The position numbers and the translations under genes are program-made. From Diplosphaera chodatii (Eukaryota; Chlorophyta; Trebouxiophyceae; Prasiolales; Stichococcaceae), in assembly GCA_032358165.1 (NCBI GenBank), contig JAALGY010000037.1, positions 1,141,001 to 1,205,000 of the forward strand: a DNA stretch of 64,000 bases, in the 5' to 3' direction. A model generated the notes under the pieces. The model did not search any database. It saw only the letters and a program-made list of their open reading frames with translations, and was not told the origin of the DNA. Below, piece by piece: positions 46,101 through 57,889 of the stretch. Every line of letters begins with the position of its first letter. Position 1 is the first letter of the stretch.

Positions 46101-49100
46101 TCGGGCTGAGCGCTGACCCTCTCGACTGGTGTTGCGGCAGCGCCTGGCTGTAGACAGTACTCAGTGCTGTCTCAGACAGAATGTCACGTCGCAAAGGTTG
46201 AGGATCTGTCCTACTGACGACTGTCAGCGCCCGCAGGTGAAGGTGTTCAGCCGCAACTGCGAGGACCGCAGCACGCACTTCCCCGACGTGGCCGACGCCA
46301 TCCGCGCCGCCGCCGCAGGTGGTTCTTGCAACCTTGTTGGGTATCAGGCATAGCACAGCATGGAGGGATGCTGCACCCCAGCTTGCGATGGCAGGACATT
46401 TCTTGTGGACAACAAGGTCCATGTGCACCAGCTGCTGCGTTTGTGGCCGCGCCATCCCAGGTTGCGTTCGACCGCAGGCGGCTCGACGTCGCTGGTGGTG
46501 GACGCGGAGATCGTGGCGGTGGACCGCGGCCACCCTGGAGCAGCCGGGCAGGGCGGCGGCGGCGGCGGCGGCGACCGCGGCCCGGCGGGCGGGGGCGCCG
46601 CCGCTGCTACTGACGGCGGCGGCGGCAGCGTGCGGCTGCGCGCCTTCCAGGAGCTCTCGACGCGCGCCCGGGGCGAAATCACCGCGGAGCAGGTACGGTG
46701 ATTGGCGTAAATTTAGTTTGGCCAAGTGGCCGCTGGGAACGATGTCGTGATGGTGCAGTGCGCTCTGTGCGAGACGCCGGTGGCAGGCTGCGCCAGCAGC
46801 TGTGGCCTGGTGCTTGAAACCAAAGGTGCTGATGCAAGTTGGGGAGGTTCAAGACTTGGCTTGTCCTCCCAAAAGGTCACCGTGACGGTGGGGGTGTACA
46901 TCTTCGACCTGCTGTACGCGAATGGCGAGGTGCTGGTGCAGCTGCCGCTGTGCGAGCGGCAGGAGCGCCTGAAGCAGGTGAGGCACCAGGTCTGGGCCGG
47001 CCCATGAATTGAATGCGTCGCCTGGCGCTGGGCGCCACGTGCAAAGCAGTCTGGCGGTGCTGCGTCGCGCCTCGCTGTGCTGCCATCGGCTGAATGCAGC
47101 AGGCCTGATGCTCTGATGGTCTGCAACCCTGCAGGTGCTGCCCAACCTGCGGCCGGGGTACGTGGAGCTCGCACGGTCCATCGAGGTGGTAGCCTCCAGC
47201 GGCAACAGCAAGTCGGCACCCGCCGCCCCAGCGGCGCCTGCGGCGACAGCTGCCGGCAGCGGCGCGGGTGCCGAAGTGCCCGCTGCACCGGAGCCAGCTC
47301 CGGCGCCGGCGATCGGTGCAGCCGCTGCAAGCGGCAGCGAGGCGGGCGAAGAGGCTGACAGCGAGAGCGGCAGCGATGATGACGGTGAGCTCGCAGGTGG
47401 ATCAGGGTGCAGGGATTAGGGCTCAAGGCACTGAACACTCACCGGTTGCCCATGCTCAAGGAGGTACCATTGTAGAAGGTGTATGTATGTGGTGACGAGC
47501 ATCGCCTCCGACCTCCAGGCGATGCGCCTCCAGCTGCCGGCGGCGGCGCAGCAGCAGTGCCCAGCTTCAGCGACGCGTCCCCCGCCGCCCGCAAGGGCAG
47601 ATACGCCGCAACAGGCAAGGCGGTCGCCGCGGCGCTGGCGCGCATGGCCAGCCCCGCCAGGGCCGGCGGCGGCAGGAAGCAGGGCCGCGGCGCCGCTGCT
47701 GCCGCTCACGCCGCTGCAGCTGAGGGGTCGCATGCACCAGGCGGCGAGCCGGCTGCTGAGGAGATTCCTCCGCTGGAGGCGGCGGTCGCTGCGGCTGAGA
47801 GCGACGAGCAGACGTCTGTCGCCGTGGCCAAGGTCAGTAGGTTGAAGGGAGGCGTCTCTGTTCCATAGCCAGTAATGTGTCCATGAGTAAGTTTGCAGGT
47901 TGCGTTACAAACGGTGCGGCTTGTGCATGCCCCACCAATCGTGCCCGAAGGCAGAGTCATCCTGCATGCGACCCCCTGCCAGGCTGCTTCTGAAGGCAGC
48001 GACGACAACGACCTTCCAATACATCATGTCTGCTGCCGCTGCATCTGCAGGTGCAGGAGTTTCTGCTCAAGTCATTCGCGGAGGGCACTGAGGTGTGCAG
48101 CATGTTGTCACACTGCTGCAAATTTGACATCCTCATGCAGGACTCCCACTGGTATCACTTCTGATCCGCTGGCAGCCTTTGGGCAGTGACATGTCACATC
48201 CCCTCCGCTACAGGGCCTGATGCTGAAGCGCCTTGATGAGGGGTCCGCATACCAGCCGTCCAAGCGCTGTGACTCCTGGATCAAGATCAAGCGGTGTGTC
48301 ATATCATTTCGCAATCGATTCCAGAACTTATCATACTCACCTCTTTCAAGGCTGCTGCAGTCGGCACATTGACATTCTCCAGCCATGCCAAGCATCAGCG
48401 CAAAGTGGGCTAGCACGAAGACTGCAATGATGCCATGCAGAGACTACTGCGAGGGGCTGCGGGACTCGCTGGACCTGGTGCCCATCGGCGGCTGGTACGG
48501 CAATGGGCGAAAGGCCGGCTGGATTTCGCCCTTCCTGCTGGCGGCGTGGGACCCGGAGACCGAGACGCTGGCCACCGTGTGCCGCTGCATGTCGGGCTTC
48601 ACTGACGCCTTCTACGCCGAGGTAGGCGCCCCGGCTCCCGACAATGTTTCTCTGATCGTGACGGTGTTGCTGCTCGTCACGGCCGCCGCTGCATGCTACT
48701 GCTCAAGGAGGCATTGCAACACAACGCACAGTTGCTGGCGGTCATCGAGGGTGCGGCTGCGCTTGACGGTGTTCATGTTATAGTATCTCACAGTTCTGGC
48801 GTCTCACAGCAGCTGCGAACGGCTCCGTGCTGCTCCTGCTGAGCGGCAGCGCATTTGCCAACACGTTGACTGGTGCGATGCAGGCCAGCGCACGCATGCG
48901 GGCGCGGCAGCTGCCGGGCCCCAAGCCCTACTACGTCACCTCGGAGCAGCCGGACATGTGGTTCGACGCGGCCGAGGTGTGGGAGATCCGCGGCGCCGAC
49001 CTCACCATCAGCCCCGTCCACAAGGTGTCCTTCCAACTCCGTCTCGCAGCTCCTATTGCATGCCGACCCTTCCTGTCGTCATTGCACGAGCCATGGTTCA

Positions 49101-49586
49101 AATGTGGTGCCAACCTGAACATCGGCCAAGCTCACAGGGCACAGCTGCCGGTGTGGCCTACATCCCCGCCAATGAGAAGGAGGAGGTTGCAACCGTAATG
49201 TGCAGCTGGTCGGTGCAAGAGTCAGGAGCATGTTGCGCTGTGTGGTCTGCAGGCGGCGGCGGGGCGGCTGCACCCCGAGCGCGGCGTCAGCCTCCGCTTC
49301 CCGCGCTTCATCCGGGAGCGCACCGACAAGGCGCGCCACTGTGGACCCCGCAGGCCCCTGAACCCTGTCCCCAAACCCTGCACACCAGTTGGCATGGGCA
49401 ACATCTGCCATATAATGGTGCAGCTGTGTTGGCAGCGTGGCGAGCGCTGGGCTTGCTCCTCACACACGTGTGCCTGCCCTGCAGGGGGTGGAGGACTCCA
49501 CAGGGCCGGACGTGCTCGTGGACTTGTACAACAAGCAGACGCGGCGCATGCAGACCGCGCAAGAGCGGCTTGCCGCTGAGCGTTGA
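37152..49586 (+). CDS. LIG6: DNA ligase VI-type protein: SNM1/beta-CASP nuclease fused to ATP-dependent DNA ligase
   Basis: A roughly 2,000-residue, >30-exon gene. Nuclease half (exons 37152-37263, 37446-37589, 37824-37945, 38066-38113, 38229-38270, 38405-38518, 38662-38737, 38903-39051, 39389-39469, 39609-39686, 39829-39964): FLSHAHSDHYQG metal site split by intron 1, [27 protein letters not shown] and [12 protein letters not shown], all SNM1/PSO2 hallmarks. A long linker (40121-43663) carries a UBA-like segment, an NLS ([19 protein letters not shown]) and a PCNA-interaction box. Ligase half: [22 protein letters not shown]-binding domain; motif [13 protein letters not shown] with the adenylated Lys at 45922-45924; [77 protein letters not shown]; stop at 49586. 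This domain order is known from plant LIG6. Phase holds unbroken from 37152 to 43663, supporting one gene. Role in nuclear DNA repair is inferred from family. Confidence 0.87.
42358..42518 (+). other. Canonical PIP box created by splicing in LIG6
   Basis: Exon 42193-42373 ends with codons for Gln-Pro-Ser-Ile plus AG; exon 42505-42947 starts with G, then Ser-Phe-Phe. Joined, they read QPSIRSFF, an exact Q-x-x-I-x-x-F-F PCNA-interacting motif, right after a Lys/Arg-rich NLS. Human LIG1 has an equivalent box near its N-terminus, so clamp binding is a reasonable inference. Confidence 0.75.
44309..44352. repeat. 22-bp tandem repeat, two copies plus a decayed third, in a LIG6 intron
   Basis: Units of GA(C/T)TCGAGGTTACCGCTTCAGT-type sequence, one mismatch between the two; a third, diverged unit starts at 44353. 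Lies just inside the intron after the VSEATGVTR exon. Confidence 0.9.
44863..44904. repeat. Three perfect 14-bp tandem units in a LIG6 intron
   Basis: CACGATGTGTCCAG repeated three times without mismatch, a short way downstream of the exon ending KQLISRCR. Intronic minisatellite. Confidence 0.95.
45573..45640. repeat. Two perfect 34-bp tandem units in a LIG6 intron
   Basis: An exact 34-bp duplication directly after the donor of the exon ending QRRCSLTP. The lack of any mismatch indicates a recent duplication. Confidence 0.95.
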
Positions 49587-50014
49587 CGGCAGCTTTGATG
49601 TCAGGGTGATGCTGCGTGGTCCTGATCATTTACAGGGACCAACCTGCTTCAGTATTGCAGATGCTAGACCACATGCTTATAAGCAATACCCAATCTCAGG
49701 CAGTACCAAACCGTAGACCACTTCAAACTTCGCCGAACAGAAGAGACCACTTCACAGCCACTGCTGAACAGCATGGAGCAGCTTGTCAACGCTGTTCAAC
49801 ACATTTGGCTCACAGGCAGCAGGACATACCAATACACATCAGACCGTGCACTCGCACTCGCTGATCAATGACCATCCTTGTGAAGACCCGCTCTCACCCA
49901 AGGCTGTATGAAGATTTTCCGTGTCCCTCGACAGACAAGTCGCTGTGCTCGCGGTCAACAATCATTTGCATCCAGCGCACGGTGGCATGCCTCACGACCT
50001 CATACACTGCAACG
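49587..50014. other. Convergent 3' region between LIG6 and a minus-strand gene
   Basis: No coding sequence recognised; 3' UTRs of both neighbours are expected here. Confidence 0.5.
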
Positions 50015-51774
50015 TCAAAATTGGTCGTCGTCCTCGAATGGCGTGTCGCTGTACGCCGCGAACGGCGATACAGATCTATGGCTGCTGAAGTCGCCGCTGC
50101 TGCGGCTGCGGCGGCAGCTGGCGGTGCTGCTGTTGGACACCGAGCGCGCCAGGCGGTTTCTGCCCCTGGAGGCGCCGAAGTCCAGCGCGTCAGGGCTGGG
50201 CGCCTCGGCGCTTTCGGCGCTGGCCGGCGCGGCCGGCGACGCTGGGAAGCTGGGCAGCCTCGCCCGGCGCCGCGGCCGCAGCGGCCGCAGCCTCGGCGCC
50301 TCGCTGACGCCCGGCGGCCCTGCGGCATCAGCGGCGCTGCCGTCGGCCCCTCGCGCCGATGGCGGCAGCGGCGGCGGCGCGGCTGCGGCCGCCGTCGGCG
50401 TGACCGGCACCAGCTGCGGGATGCTGCCCGAGCCCAGGGCATCCATCCTGCAGCGTGCAGACAATCTCACCGTTGGCACATGCCCTTGAGACGCGGCTTG
50501 CACACGGCACTGGGCCCACTTGCCCTAGGCTCATGTCCCATGAGTTCACGTACAAGGCATGTCCCATGAGTTCACGTACAAGGAGACACAGGCTGTACAT
50601 GCTGTACATGCACAACGCATGCCGGCCTCCGCGCACCACTGCAGGCACAGCGGCAGCGAGCTCTGCGGCGTGGCCAGCGCCCCGCTGCGCTCCCGCAGCG
50701 CCCAGTCGTCGCCATCGCTGACCTTGAAGGACAGCCCGCCCGCCGGCTGCTGCGGGGGGGCCTGCGCCCCCTGCGAGCCCTGCTCCTCGGCCGGCGCATC
50801 ATGCGCCGCTGGTGTGGGTTGCTGCGCGTGCAGCACCACCTGCTGAGGCGCTGCCGGTGCGGCAGGCGACGCTGGAGGCTGCTGCGGGTGTGCCTGCACT
50901 TCCGTCGGCTGTGGAGGCGTCGGCGGCTGCTCTGGTGGCTCAACAGACGGCAGCTGCTGCGCTGCCGGCGGCGTGGCCCCGGGTGCTGTTGGCCCTTGCA
51001 CCGCGCTGCTGCCGGCGACTGGCTGGGCTGCGGAGTGCTGCTGCTGCTGGCAGGCCTCGGCAACCGCGGCGCTGATGGCATCGTGCGCCGCCGATGCAGC
51101 GGCGGCCGCCTGCTGCAGCCGGGCCCCGCTGAGCCCCCGAGCCCGCAGCTGCATGTCCAGCACCACAGCAGAGTCAGCGGCGAGGGTCCAGAACACTGGC
51201 GGCATGCAGGTCCAAACAGCTGCAGCGCGGGTGCGTGCAGCTGATGTGCGACGGTTGGAGCGGTCACGAGGCGAAAGCCCGCAGGCTGCTCACCTCAGGC
51301 GCCTGAGGCTTTGCTGGGACCGCCAGCTGCTCGGCATGCACTCGATGCTTGTCCGCTGGCTTCGCGTCCCGCCTGCGCAGCGACGGCGCATTGGTCAGTC
51401 CACCAGCAACCAGCCTGACACGGTGCGTCCCCGACCGCTAGTGCCAGCTGGCGGGATGTCACAGCACCACATACGCTGCCCTGTGACGGCTGCTGCAGCG
51501 CAGCGCCAGCACAACAGCAGCAGGCGCCGCAGGGGGCGCACCTCCGCAGCCGCCGCTGCCGCTGCTCCGCGAGCGCGGTCGCCACGCCGCCGGCGCCCCG
51601 CTCGAAGGACCGCCGGCCGGCCGGACCGAATGCCTGCCGCCGAGCGAAACTCCACTGCGGGGCCGCTGGCGCGGGCGCAGCGCGGCTCGCTGGGTTGAAG
51701 TGCACATCTTGGGCCAGAGGTTGTCGGTCCGCTGCAGCACTGGGCGACGTCAGCCCAGCCTTTGCTGCTGCCAT
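50015..51774 (-). CDS. Unrecognised low-complexity protein
   Basis: Supported pieces: a first exon from ATG at 51774 (MAAAKAGLTSPSAAADRQPL, then FNPASRAAPAPAAPQWSFAR, an Arg-rich run and a CCCC cluster); a short exon ending APE|GTGAGC at about 51296; a long exon from about 51195 to 50637 (AADSAVVLDMQLRARGLSG, a helical Ala run, a Gln/Pro-rich stretch, FKVSDGDDWALRERSG); and a last exon 50447-50015 (MDALGSGSIPQLVPV, Ser/Pro/Arg-rich, ending FEDDDQF). The 50637/50447 junction is in phase (GTGCGC donor); the joins near 51.2-51.4 kb are not resolved. The acidic-basic, Ser/Pro-rich composition suggests a largely disordered regulatory protein. No family recognised. Confidence 0.45.
50532..50583. 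repeat. Two perfect 26-bp tandem units in an intron
   Basis: Exact 26-bp duplication inside the intron between the last two exons of the low-complexity gene, followed by a shorter GCTGTACAT doublet at about 50592-50610. Confidence 0.95.
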
Positions 51775-52921
51775 GGCATCGATTGCTGGCGCGACGTCCG
51801 ATCCATATTTATATACCAGTGGCTCTGGCAGCGCTGGCAGCCCCGCCGTCGGCAGTCTGCACGGGAGAAAGGCAGCCCGGGGGTCGACGTCTGTTCGCTT
51901 CCCGCATAGCTTCCGGTGCGCATGCGATGCACGGCCAATGCGTTACTGCGGCTTTGTGGCGCGGTGAACACTGTCTGGAACAGGCAGCAGATTAGCCGTT
52001 GAGACATTGGCATGGTACAATCACCCTTTGCTTTCTGGTCGGACACCGCGCTGCTTGCCAATGGTCCCAACAGCGGCCGAGGGCATTGCGCAAGCGCTGC
52101 AGCAGGTGTTATCCGTCTCAGGCCTGCAACAAGCAGATGAGCCATCGAACAGAGCAATCGCAGCGCTGTCTGCGACGGGTGGCGCCCATGCGAGCAGGCC
52201 CTAAGCAGCAAACCTTCGCGAAGGCAAATGCCCAGTTCGACACGCAATCCGATTGTGGAGCTGCAGCTGCATGCACCGATGATGTACAGGTATGGTCACT
52301 TGCCTGACAGCCTTCGGCAGGCGCTGGCGTGCGTGCGTAGGGCGGGTGCACCAGGTCACAGGAGACGTGGGCTGACGAGCGGACTTGGGCGGCAATCTCA
52401 ATCTGTCCCACGATCCAGTGGCAACAGCCAACACAGGAGCGTAAGAAAAGATGCCTGAGACAGTTTGTCGGCTGAGATAGGCTGAAGCCGGGCTGTGCCG
52501 CACTATGATAGTAGGATCTCGTGTCGTGTGGCCCAAATCTGCGTTGGGGCTAGTCCAACTGAGTGTCTGGGTCACCATGAACTAGTCTCACTAGGTCACC
52601 CTGACTGCATTCCGCTTCGAGGCGCGCGTCCTTCGTTTCAATCGGTTTGCTTTGCTGCGGCTGCCAAATCTAAGCTTCAAGACACACAGGGTCTGTGTTG
52701 GACAAAAGAACGCCGGGATCTCTGTTGCAATCACGCCGGTCAGCTTACGGTCCGTGCCTGATCATCCTGGAAAGCGCAAACACATATACGACCTGAGCAG
52801 ACGAGAGCTCACATCTAGCTGCCCTCGCTTTCCACAGCTGCACCAGCGGTTCCCTGGGTGTCTGGGGCCGGTCTTGACGTGATGTAGCGGCGCCAGCGCA
52901 GCAGCTGCGGCGCCGCCCGGC
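51775..52921. other. Divergent intergenic region
   Basis: Lies between the start of the minus-strand low-complexity gene and the plus-strand aspartyl protease. No supported exon; presumably both promoters. Confidence 0.5.
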
Positions 52922-55900
52922 ATGCGGCGGCGGTGCTGGGCGTGCTGCCTGTTCGCGGCGTGCCTGTCGCTGGCCGCCGCAGTCGCGCCGGCGGCGCCAC
53001 GCAGCCGGGTGTTCCCGCTGGTGCGCCGGGATGGCGTCACGCGGGCGCGCGGCCTGCTGCGCAACGCGTCGCTGCCGCTGCACGGCGCCATCAGGGACTA
53101 CGTGAGCCTCCTCAGCCTGCCGCACTTCAGCAGCAGCCCGCAACGATGCGGTCACTGTGCACTGCTTGATCAGCAGGCAGCGGAGATTCGCCTGCTGGTC
53201 ATCGAGCACTCCTGACGGTGCGGAATATGGATCAGTTGGGGTCTGACGGGCCACTCCTGCGCTGCAGGGCTACTTCTACGCGCAGCTGACGCTGGGCATG
53301 CCCGCGGCGGTGTTCGCCGTCATCGTGGACACCGGGAGCACCATCACCTACGTGCCGTGCGCCAGCTGCGGCGGCGCCTGCGGCCCCCACCACCAGGTGG
53401 TGCAGCCCCCCTGTGCTGCCAGCATGACAGCTGGCTTTGCGGCTCACATGACTCAGCGCCTCCAGCGTCATCGAAGCTGCGCAGATTGTACAGCGGCGCC
53501 CGCATCTGCCTGCCGCCGCCGGGTTCGCACCCTGCACCGAAGGACCGCTCGGCGCGCCGCTCAAGCGGACGGCCGGCGGCTCTGAAACCCTGACCCGCGC
53601 TGCAGGGCTCCGCCTTCGACCCCGCGGCGTCGTCGTCGGCGGCCACGGTGGCGTGCGGCAGCGCGGAGTGCTCCTGCGGGCGGCCGCCCTGCGGGTGCTC
53701 CGGCGCCGGGGAGTGCACCTACACGCGCACCTACGGTGAGTAGGGGCAAACTGCCAGGAGCCCGGCGCTGCGAGGTGGCCGCCAAAGCCTGCCTGTCGCC
53801 ATGCACCAGGCGCCAGCAGTGTCGACCTGCCCAGTTGGCATGCTGTTGTAAGGAGACGCAAACTGGGGCACGTCGCCTACAGAGTGGCAGACCAGACAAG
53901 GCAGCCACGAGAGCCGGTGCTGAGCCGCGCCATCGTTGCTGCGCCGCAGCGGAGCAGAGCAGCTCGTCGGGCGTGCTGCTGAGCGACTCGCTGCACCTGC
54001 GGGACGGCGGGGAGGCGGTGCCCTTCGTCTTCGGCTGCGAGACGCAGGTGCCCCGCAGCGACTGCCTTTGCACCGAGCGTGCGCACCTGAGGGACGGTGA
54101 CGCGGCCATGGCGCAGGCTTCCTCTGTGCCACTGACATGCCGGCAGCTGTCACGCTGCAAGGGTGCTTGCTGCGCGCAGGAGACGGGGGAAATCTACAAC
54201 CAGGCGGCCGACGGCATCCTGGGACTGGGCAACTCCCCGGTCTCCATGGTCAACCAGGTGCGCACCGGCAGCCCATCGGCGTGCATGCTGCGAAAGCCCC
54301 CAGAGGAGGTGTTGTCGAGCAGGAGGTCCTCGCATCAGGCTGTTGTGACGGCGGCACATCGTCGTGCCATCCGTGGTTGCCTGCCGAGCGTGGTGCACTG
54401 TTCCGTGGCGTGGAATGCTCACTTCTGAACCCTTGAAGCATGTGCATGGCAGCTGACGGAAGCAGGCGTTATCGAGGACGTGTTCTCGCTGTGCTTTGGC
54501 GGCGTGTCGGGCGGCGGCGCGCTGCTGCTGGGCGACGTGCCGCTGCCCTCAGGTAGCGCTCTGCATGCGCCCACCACGCTCAGCGTGCTGTGGCTTCTGA
54601 CCGTGTCGTGTTGGCACTGGGTTGCTGACAGCAGCGTCATCTGACAGGGACTACTTGTAGGAGCATGTGTGGAATGTGCGCAAGTCAGCAGGTTGCCTCA
54701 TGTGGTGCAACGCCCCCCCTGCTGCAGACACGCAGCTGCACTACACGCCGCTGCTGCGGCACCCCGAGCACCCGCACTACTACATCGTGGAGCTGCGCCG
54801 CCTGGCGATGGGCGGCCAGGACCTGCCCGTCGCCGAGGTGCCGGAGCCGGTCCCTCTAGCAAAGCCTCCCCTCCGGATGTGGCGGAAATCTGATCGGCGG
54901 TGCCGTTCGCAAGGCCAGCATCACAGATGCTTGCCATGCTGGGCAGTGTGTACATATCCCCTTGTCATGGAGTGAAGGTGTGGTGCAACGAACACCTTTT
55001 TAATCCAAAACTTTACCAAAAAACCATTTAATCTAAAAACAACGAATTTAAACTTTTACAATAATAAAGCATGGTCGGCGGGCGCAGGCGGTGTACGGCC
55101 AGGGGTACGGCGCGGTGCTGGACAGCGGCACGACCTTCACCTACCTGCCCGCGCCCGCGCACGCGCAGTTCCTGGCCGCGGTGAAGGCGCACGCCCTGGG
55201 ACGCGGGCTGCAGCTCGTCGAGGGCCCCGACAAGAACGTGCGCCCCTGCCGACGTTCGATGCGGCAACGCGATGCCGGCAATGCTGCGGCCTTGAAACAC
55301 ATGTGCTGGCGAACGTCCTTTGGTGGACGCATGGATGGCGCCCTATTTCCAGGCTGCAGACTGGCGGCATCCTGGGGCTGGAAGTGGCACTGAACAAAGT
55401 GTGGCTGAGCGCACGGCGCTGCTGCGGTGCAGTTTCCGGACGTGTGCTTCGGGGGGGCGCCCGGGCTGGAAGCCGCGGAGCAGCTGGCCGACTTCTTCCC
55501 CACCATGGACCTGCACTTCGCGGGCGGGGTGTCGCTGCGGGCGGGGCCGCTCAACTACCTGTTCGTGCACGCGGCCCAGGTGCGGCCTGACGCGATCTTG
55601 TCCGGCAGCATTGTGTCCCTGAGCAGCCACAGGATTCACTGTGCTCCATGGCACGGCCGTCAGCCTCAGCTGAATTGCACTCTGCTGCTGTGTCTGTGCC
55701 GCGTGCATGGCTTCACACGCCACAATTGCTGCAGACCCAGTGCCAGCCATCCGCTGTGCACAGGCTGCGCATTGCCGCTTGAGCAGACCTGTGCGTGCTG
55801 TTGTGCAGCGGGGCGCGTACTGCCTGGGGGTGTTCGACAACGGGGGCCAGGGCACGCTGCTGGGCGGCATCACCTTCCGCAACGTCCTGGTCCAGGCGCG

Positions 55901-57889
55901 CGCCGCCCGGCACATGCAATGTGTTCAGGGATTAGGGTTTAATTCAGCGCCAGTTACCACAGTCACTGTGAGCAAACTGGCTTACTTCCGGCCAGCTGGC
56001 TTGGGTCCTCATCCGCAGTGCCGCCGCGTTGTTCCATCAGTGTTGCCGTCCTGAGACGCGTTGCCACACCGGGTCTCCAGCAGAGGGCGGCAGGCTGAAG
56101 ACTGAGCCGGGTGCCTCCTGCAGTACGACCGCCGCAACGCGCGGGTGGGCTTCGCACAGGCGGCGTGCCGCAGCATCGGCCTCGCGGCCGGGGCGGCGGC
56201 GTGCGACGCCAGCGCCGGCGTGGGCGCGCTGCCGGACGGCGCCAGGTGTGAGCCCTGCCCCGGCAAGGCGGCAGCATGTATTTTCTATCGAGGCAACAAC
56301 CAGGGCACCGCAAAACAATCAGCAGATGTAATATGCAAACTAGTACAGCACGACACTTATCCACACATCCCTCATGTGCTCTCCATGCTGTAGGGAAGAG
56401 CTCGGGTGCGGCGACGCAGACAGCAGCCTCAGCAGCAGCCAGGCAGACAGCGGCTCTGGCACCGCAGCCTCAGACGTAGCCAGCGGCAGCGTCACAGACC
56501 CCCCTGCAGCAGGGGAGGCGACCCCCGATTCGGCCAGGGGCAGTGGCGCAAACGCAGATGCGGATGCAGCCTCCGGCTCATCGCAGGCGTTTGCATCCGC
56601 TTCAGCATGGTCCTCGTCGTCTGGCGGCGACGGCGGCGGGGTCATCGAGGATGAGGCGGGCGGCGAGGCGTCAGGGGCAGCCGCTGCGCAGGCGGCGGCT
56701 GAGGCGGTGGCGGGCGGGGGCCAGGATTCCGGCGGGGGGTACACGGCGGCGGACGCTGCGGGCAGCGGTCAGGCAGGGGGCCACGGCTTGCGGCGCAGGT
56801 GGGAGTCGCATCGCACGGGATGCTGCTTGTGGCCAGCTGTCGGAAGCGCCCTGCAGCACCTCCTGCAGGCGCTGCGTGCGGCAGGCTCGCTTGCATATGG
56901 CGCACATCTCCAAAGCACACCCGACTCATGCTATCAGCGCTGCACCTGCTGTTGAAGCTGCCGTGTGAGTGCTGCAGCGCATGCGCAGCAGTCCCTGGCC
57001 GTGGCACCACCCCTGGAACACAGCATGCTCTGCTCCTCCATCTGCGTCCCAGCCGCCAACTCGTCCCTTTGCTGCACCGCTGCAGAGCCCTGGTCTGGGG
57101 CCTGGGCGGCGCACTGGGCGGCGTCACGGCCGTGCTGCTGGTGGCGGCGCTGCTGGCGGCGGCGGCGCGGCTGCGGCGGCGGCGGGCCGGCTTCGGCGCC
57201 GGCAGCGCGCAGGCCACGGTGGGCGTCGCCTGGGCCCCACGCCTGGGGCCATCCACTCAAATGTCCACTGACGACAGTCGTCCCGTGTCAGTCGGGCCCC
57301 AGCCGTCTCGCTGGTCAGAATGTCTGCCGCAGCATGGCAGAACTAGTCTGTCAGTGCATGCTTACGGTTTTGCGCATGTTGTGGGCAACATGTTCCATCT
57401 GCCGGCTGCTGTCCTGTATCAGAGCTTTTCACCACCGCTGTGCAGGCCACAACGGCAGCAGAGCGGTCGGCAGAGGAGGGCACCAGGCTCCTCGCCGCAG
57501 ACGCAGCTGGCAGCGGCGGCGGCGGAGGCCCCGTGCGGGAGTCGCAGCTGGCGGCGATGGCCCCGGCCACCCTGCTCGCATCGCCCCAGCCGGCAGCAGG
57601 CGGCAGTGGCAGCGCAGGCATGCCACCTGGCGCCAGCCTGTACGGCGGCGCCGCGGGAGACGACGGCGGCGGCGGCGGCGCCATCGGCAGCAGCAGGGCG
57701 GCGGAGTCGGCGCTCCTGCAGCCCGGCACTCCAGCAATGGCGGCGGCGGCCGGCAGCGCCATTCTTGGCAGCCCCGCCGGCGGCGGCAGGGGCGTGTCCC
57801 TGGCTCGGGGGCCGTCCGGGTCCCCGGCCTCCGTGCGCGGCACGCCCCGGGGGACTCCGGTGTCGACGCCGCGGCAGAACAGGGTTTAG
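52922..57889 (+). CDS. Pepsin-type aspartyl protease with C-terminal membrane anchor
   Basis: Fourteen exons fit in phase: 52922-53101, 53268-53396, 53606-53735, 53950-54047, 54180-54257, 54453-54552, 54728-54837, 55088-55237, 55433-55579, 55809-55895, 56124-56245, 56394-56798, 57086-57218, 57446-57889; 770 residues. A signal peptide (CCLFAACLSLAAAVAPAAP) leads into an A1-family protease like plant atypical aspartic proteases: GYFYAQLTLGMP, first active site VIVDTGSTITYVPC, a cysteine cluster (ECSCGRPPCGCSGAGEC), YAEQSSSSGVL flap region, DGILGLGNSP, second active site AVLDSGTTFTYLP, GTLLGGITFRNVLV and YDRRNARVGFAQAAC. Both catalytic Asp are intact. After it come an acidic Ser/Ala/Gly-rich spacer, one membrane helix (VWGLGGALGGVTAVLLVAAL) closed by RLRRRR, and a Gly/Ser/Pro-rich cytosolic tail. 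This predicts a type I membrane protein of the secretory route or cell surface. The donor after 55895 is not GT; ending the exon at 55889 (GTCCAG) is the alternative. Confidence 0.88.
54990..55072. other. AT-rich island inside an aspartyl protease intron
   Basis: About 80 bp made mostly of A and T (runs such as CTTTTTAATCC, ACCAAAAAACC, AATTTAAAC, ATAATAAAG) in an otherwise GC-rich locus, sitting just upstream of the acceptor for the DSGT exon. It contains AATAAA. No inverted repeats were seen at its edges. Confidence 0.85.
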
